NCBI GenBank assembly: GCA_017940105.1
Contig: JAGAZG010000101.1
Coordinates: 1-8,533, forward strand
Origin: Mailhella sp.
Lineage (GTDB): Bacteria; Desulfobacterota; Desulfovibrionia; Desulfovibrionales; Desulfovibrionaceae
Reading direction: 5' to 3'
DNA length: 8,533 nucleotides
Shown here: positions 6,088 through 8,533 of the stretch, in pieces
Position numbering within the stretch: position 1 is the stretch's first letter
How the letters are laid out: every line of letters starts with the position of its first letter
Program-made: the position numbers and the translations under genes
Notes under the pieces: generated by a model
Database searches by the model: none
The model's input: the letters and a program-made list of their open reading frames with translations, nothing else
Told to the model about the DNA's origin: nothing

Positions 6088-6141
6088 TGGGTTTTCGCTT
6101 ACCAGTTTACTTGAATACAGTTTTCATCATGCTGAATCCTG

Positions 6142-6441
6142 TCAGGGCTGCATTTGCTTCAGCATGGCAAGGGCCTGGGCTACCGGACCGGCATCCGCCA
6201 TTTCATCAGGCGCAGTCTGTTTTGGGCCGGGCTTGCTCTGTGCCTGCCCGCTGACGCTTGCCTGCTGGCAGAAGGACTGCTTATGCGATGGTGCGGGAGC
6301 AAGAAAATCTGCACGCAGCTTGCGGACGGTTTTGTTATGAAAACGGACAAGGGCAATGTTTCCGGTCATGTTGAGCACTGTGCCGTGACCCCATTCCGGC
6401 TTTGCTTTGTTAATGACCTGATCGCCTGCATTAATGGGCAT
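6142..6441 (-). CDS. Small DUF3553-like protein
   Basis: A 99-aa protein whose first half (about 4-47) resembles DUF3553: GDQVINKAKPEWGHGTVL, then NIALVRFHNKTVRKL. This looks like a small SH3-like beta-barrel related in style to the CarD/Tudor group; the function is unknown. The second half is rich in Gln, Ser, Pro and Ala, appears low in complexity (about 49-84) and ends in a short helix-like tail (VAQALAMLKQM). No signal peptide or membrane segment. The start is the ATG at 6441, with AGAAGGAG (6449-6456) seven nt upstream, a strong site. This start lies inside the end of hrpB (11-bp overlap), so translation is probably coupled to the helicase C-terminus. Family call is from memory of the PEWG-type motif; confidence is moderate. 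Confidence 0.7.
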   Translation of the reverse strand: MPINAGDQVINKAKPEWGHGTVLNMTGNIALVRFHNKTVRKLRADFLAPAPSHKQSFCQQASVSGQAQSKPGPKQTAPDEMADAGPVAQALAMLKQMQP

Positions 6442-6871
6442 TTTTTTTCTCCTTCTGGTCAGAAATTGCGAGTGCACGTTTGGTCTTTCGCGTGGGCATG
6501 GCGTTTAATGGATCTTCCGGCCAGGGATGCTTTGGATATCGCCCGCGCATTTCTGCCCGCACCTGGGCGTAGCTGTCTGCCCAGAAATGGATGAGATCTT
6601 TGGTGACCTGGAGGGGGCGTCCCGCCGGAGAAAGAAGATGGAGCGTGAGAGGAATGCTTCCTCCGCATATGGAAGGGGTGGTCTGCTGCCCAAACATTTC
6701 CTGAAGTTTCACGGCAAGCACAGGTCCTGATTCCTGCGTGTAATCCAGCCGGATGGACGATCCTGAAGGCACGGTCACATGCGTTGGGGCAAGATAATCA
6801 AGTTCCTGCCGGAGGCTCCATGGCAGAAAGGCATGAAGAGCCTTGTCAAGGGCAATGCCGACAAACTGGCT
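6431..6871 (-). pseudogene. hrpB: HrpB helicase, C-terminal part in the shifted frame
   Basis: The C-terminal end of the ATP-dependent helicase HrpB, separated from the main coding frame by a one-base shift in the A9 tract at 6871-6879. Reading with eight A's gives SQFVGIALDKALHAFLPW, then VTVPSGSSIRLDYTQE, LAVKLQEMFGQQ, PLTLHLLSPAGRPLQVTKDL and MRGRYPKHPWPEDPLNAMPTRKTKR. These match the HrpB-specific C-terminal domain in order, including the near-invariant end GRYPKHxWPxDP. About 146 codons with no further stop, so any disruption is recent, or the shift is bypassed. This segment has no start codon of its own near the junction. It overlaps the DUF3553 start by 11 bp. It is part of one gene with 6846-8533, not a separate protein. 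Confidence 0.8.
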
Positions 6872-8533
6872 TTTTTTTTGTCACGTGGGTAAGCCATGGC
6901 GCAAGCCAGCATTCCATCACGTCATAGTCCGGCTGCCCTGCAGCCTGCCTGATGGCTGCAGAGAGAGCGCTGTCGCTGATATCCGGCCAGGCTTCTCCGC
7001 CATGCTTCCGCATCAGCAATACGCGCGCCTGCCATTGCCTCAGTTCTTCCGTCCATGGCAGGCAGGACAGGCCCAGTTCGTCAACGCCTTTGAGCACGGC
7101 GCGCAGGACATCGCCGGCGGGGCATTCGCTGGCTGCCAGTGGGATGTCTTCAACAACAATATGGTCTAAAAGCAGACGGCTGCGCGCAAGAACAGCCTGC
7201 TCCCGACTGTCCCAGCAGACAATGTTTTTTTCGGTGATGCGGTTCCCATGCAGCTTCTTGACGGAAGAACCGTCCATGGGGGCGGCAAGCCATATGACGC
7301 TGCTTCCTTGAGTGCCGCCGCCCAGGGCGGCAACAGCCAGCCAGTTTTCCCTCGCAAGAGCATCATCTTCAGGAATCACGGCCAGCCTGCCGGAAGCGAG
7401 AATAAACTTTCCTGGGCTTTTTTGCATGGCAATGCGTTCTGGCCAGGCCAGGCTCAGCAGTTCTCCCGCACTGGCTTCTTCATGCTCTGCCAGGCCTGGA
7501 GCCAATGTCGCCTTACCGCCTGCAAGCGAATAAAGCCGGTTGGCTGCACGGCGCAGTCGCGGCTGGGAATACGCATGGGAAAGGCAGGTTCTGATGTCCC
7601 TGTTCCTGTTCGCAGGACGTTCTTCTGCCAAAGCGGCAATCCATGAGGCAAGCTGCAGATTGTCGCCTGAGTTCAGCATCATGTGGGCCAGCCTCGGATG
7701 CAGGGGAAGTTCCGACAATCTGCGCCCATGTTCGGTAAGGTGCATGCTGCCATGGATCCTGTGCACGGCTCCGAGCATTTCCAGCGTCTGGCAGGCTTCT
7801 TCCACAGCGGCTGCGGACGGCATGTCAAGCAGGTGCAGTTCAGATGGTTGCGCCCCCCATGAAAGGGTCTGCAGCAGAAACGGAGCGAGATCAGCCTGCA
7901 GAATTTCCGGCCTGCGGCGTGGCAGCAGATGCTCATTTTCGTCCCAAAGGCGAAAACATACGCCTGGTTCGGTCCTGCCTGCCCTTCCTGCGCGTTGATC
8001 TGCCGCATCCTGAGTGACTCGTTCGGTGCAGAGACTGTCCATGCCGAGGGCAGGATAAAATTTTGCCGTGCGCATGAGGCCGGCATCTATGACTACCCTG
8101 ATGCCCTCGATGGTTAGGCTTGTCTCTGCAAGGGACGTGGCAAGAACGACTTTGCGCCTGCCGACCGGGGCAGGCGCAAGCGCTTCGTCCTGCTCTGACG
8201 GGGACAGTTCGCCATAAAGCGGAAGAACGGAAATGCCTGATGGAAGGGCGTTCAACAGCTCGGCAACCCTGCGGATTTCTCCCTGCCCGGGCAGAAAGAC
8301 AAGAATGGAGCCGTGTTCTTCGGCAAGGGCTTTGCGAACGGCGCGGGCGACATGCGAAAGCAGCTCGCCGGATGCTCTTCCGTCAGCTGCAAGGGCAGGG
8401 CACCTGCATGGGAACCATCGGATATCGACAGGCCATAGTCTGCCGCCGGCGCTTACGCATGGGCCGTCCAGCAGGCGGCAAAGCGGTGCTGCATCCATGG
8501 TTGCTGACATGGCGAGGATGCGCAGTTCAGGAT
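6846..8533 (-). CDS. hrpB: ATP-dependent helicase HrpB (5' end outside window, frameshifted)
   Basis: DEAH-box helicase of the HrpB family, cytoplasmic; its biological role is poorly defined. The reading frame is open to the window edge, and the first residues seen (PELRILAMSATMD) are helicase motif III, so Walker A and DEAH lie just outside. The methionine at 8510 is internal, not a start. Visible, in order: SATM, motif IV-like SILVFLPGQGEI, motif V LATSLAETSLTIEGIRVVIDAG, motif VI QDAADQRAGRAGRTEPG, a winged-helix/ratchet region with LPLHPRLAHM, and a long HrpB-type C-terminal extension. The frame breaks after LAPWLTHVTKKK at the A9 tract (6871-6879) and stops at 6846, while homology continues in the other frame to 6431. 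Causes could be a real mutation, slippage or a sequencing error. Confidence 0.9.
   Translation of the reverse strand, partial: PELRILAMSATMDAAPLCRLLDGPCVSAGGRLWPVDIRWFPCRCPALAADGRASGELLSHVARAVRKALAEEHGSILVFLPGQGEIRRVAELLNALPSGISVLPLYGELSPSEQDEALAPAPVGRRKVVLATSLAETSLTIEGIRVVIDAGLMRTAKFYPALGMDSLCTERVTQDAADQRAGRAGRTEPGVCFRLWDENEHLLPRRRPEILQADLAPFLLQTLSWGAQPSELHLLDMPSAAAVEEACQTLEMLGAVHRIHGSMHLTEHGRRLSELPLHPRLAHMMLNSGDNLQLASWIAALAEERPANRNRDIRTCLSHAYSQPRLRRAANRLYSLAGGKATLAPGLAEHEEASAGELLSLAWPERIAMQKSPGKFILASGRLAVIPEDDALARENWLAVAALGGGTQGSSVIWLAAPMDGSSVKKLHGNRITEKNIVCWDSREQAVLARSRLLLDHIVVEDIPLAASECPAGDVLRAVLKGVDELGLSCLPWTEELRQWQARVLLMRKHGGEAWPDISDSALSAAIRQAAGQPDYDVMECWLAPWLTHVTKKKPVCRHCP

Noticed and set aside
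6029..6141. Fur box in the fur promoter region
   Set aside because: No palindrome resembling GATAATGATAATCATTATC was found; only a loose GAATACAG/CTGAATCC inverted pair at about 6113-6139.
1..8533. CRISPR array, tRNA or rRNA genes, complete insertion sequence
   Set aside because: No regularly spaced repeats, tRNA-like cloverleaf with a GTTCGA-type arm, rRNA stretches or transposase were seen on either strand.

Overview
The window looks like chromosome from a Desulfovibrio-type sulfate reducer (Desulfovibrionaceae). The main reason is a hydA-hydB pair coding for a periplasmic-type [FeFe] hydrogenase: a two-[4Fe-4S] large subunit with no export signal, and a small subunit that carries the Tat signal for both. 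Base composition is mixed, low-to-mid 50s % GC by eye. The species cannot be named from this sequence. One frameshifted gene and a long gene-poor stretch could fit a host-associated lineage undergoing gene loss, but that is speculation.

Layout: (1) 1-147 has no gene, only two inverted repeats. (2) 148-1789, minus strand: hydA then hydB, overlapping by 8 bp. HydA has an unusual active site, with the proton-relay cysteine of the TSCCPGW motif replaced by serine (it reads TCSCPGW) and the usual Met before the PCxxK motif replaced by Val. (3) 1790-2451 has no convincing protein gene. It is packed with nested inverted repeats that fold on the plus strand into a candidate structured RNA of about 400 nt, ending in a terminator-like hairpin. 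This is the best candidate for something undescribed. (4) 2452-5549, plus strand: uvrB, then azlC and azlD (branched-chain amino acid exporter pair). (5) 5591-8533, minus strand, converging on azlD: hrpB (5' end outside the window, frameshifted at an A9 tract), a small DUF3553-like protein and a Fur-family regulator with its own likely promoter.

How they work together: HydA and HydB form one exported enzyme. UvrB is a core nucleotide-excision-repair protein; AzlC and AzlD form one membrane complex, probably co-transcribed behind uvrB by position only. hrpB and the DUF3553 gene overlap by 11 bp and are probably translationally coupled. Fur follows in the same direction but has a good sigma70-type promoter of its own.
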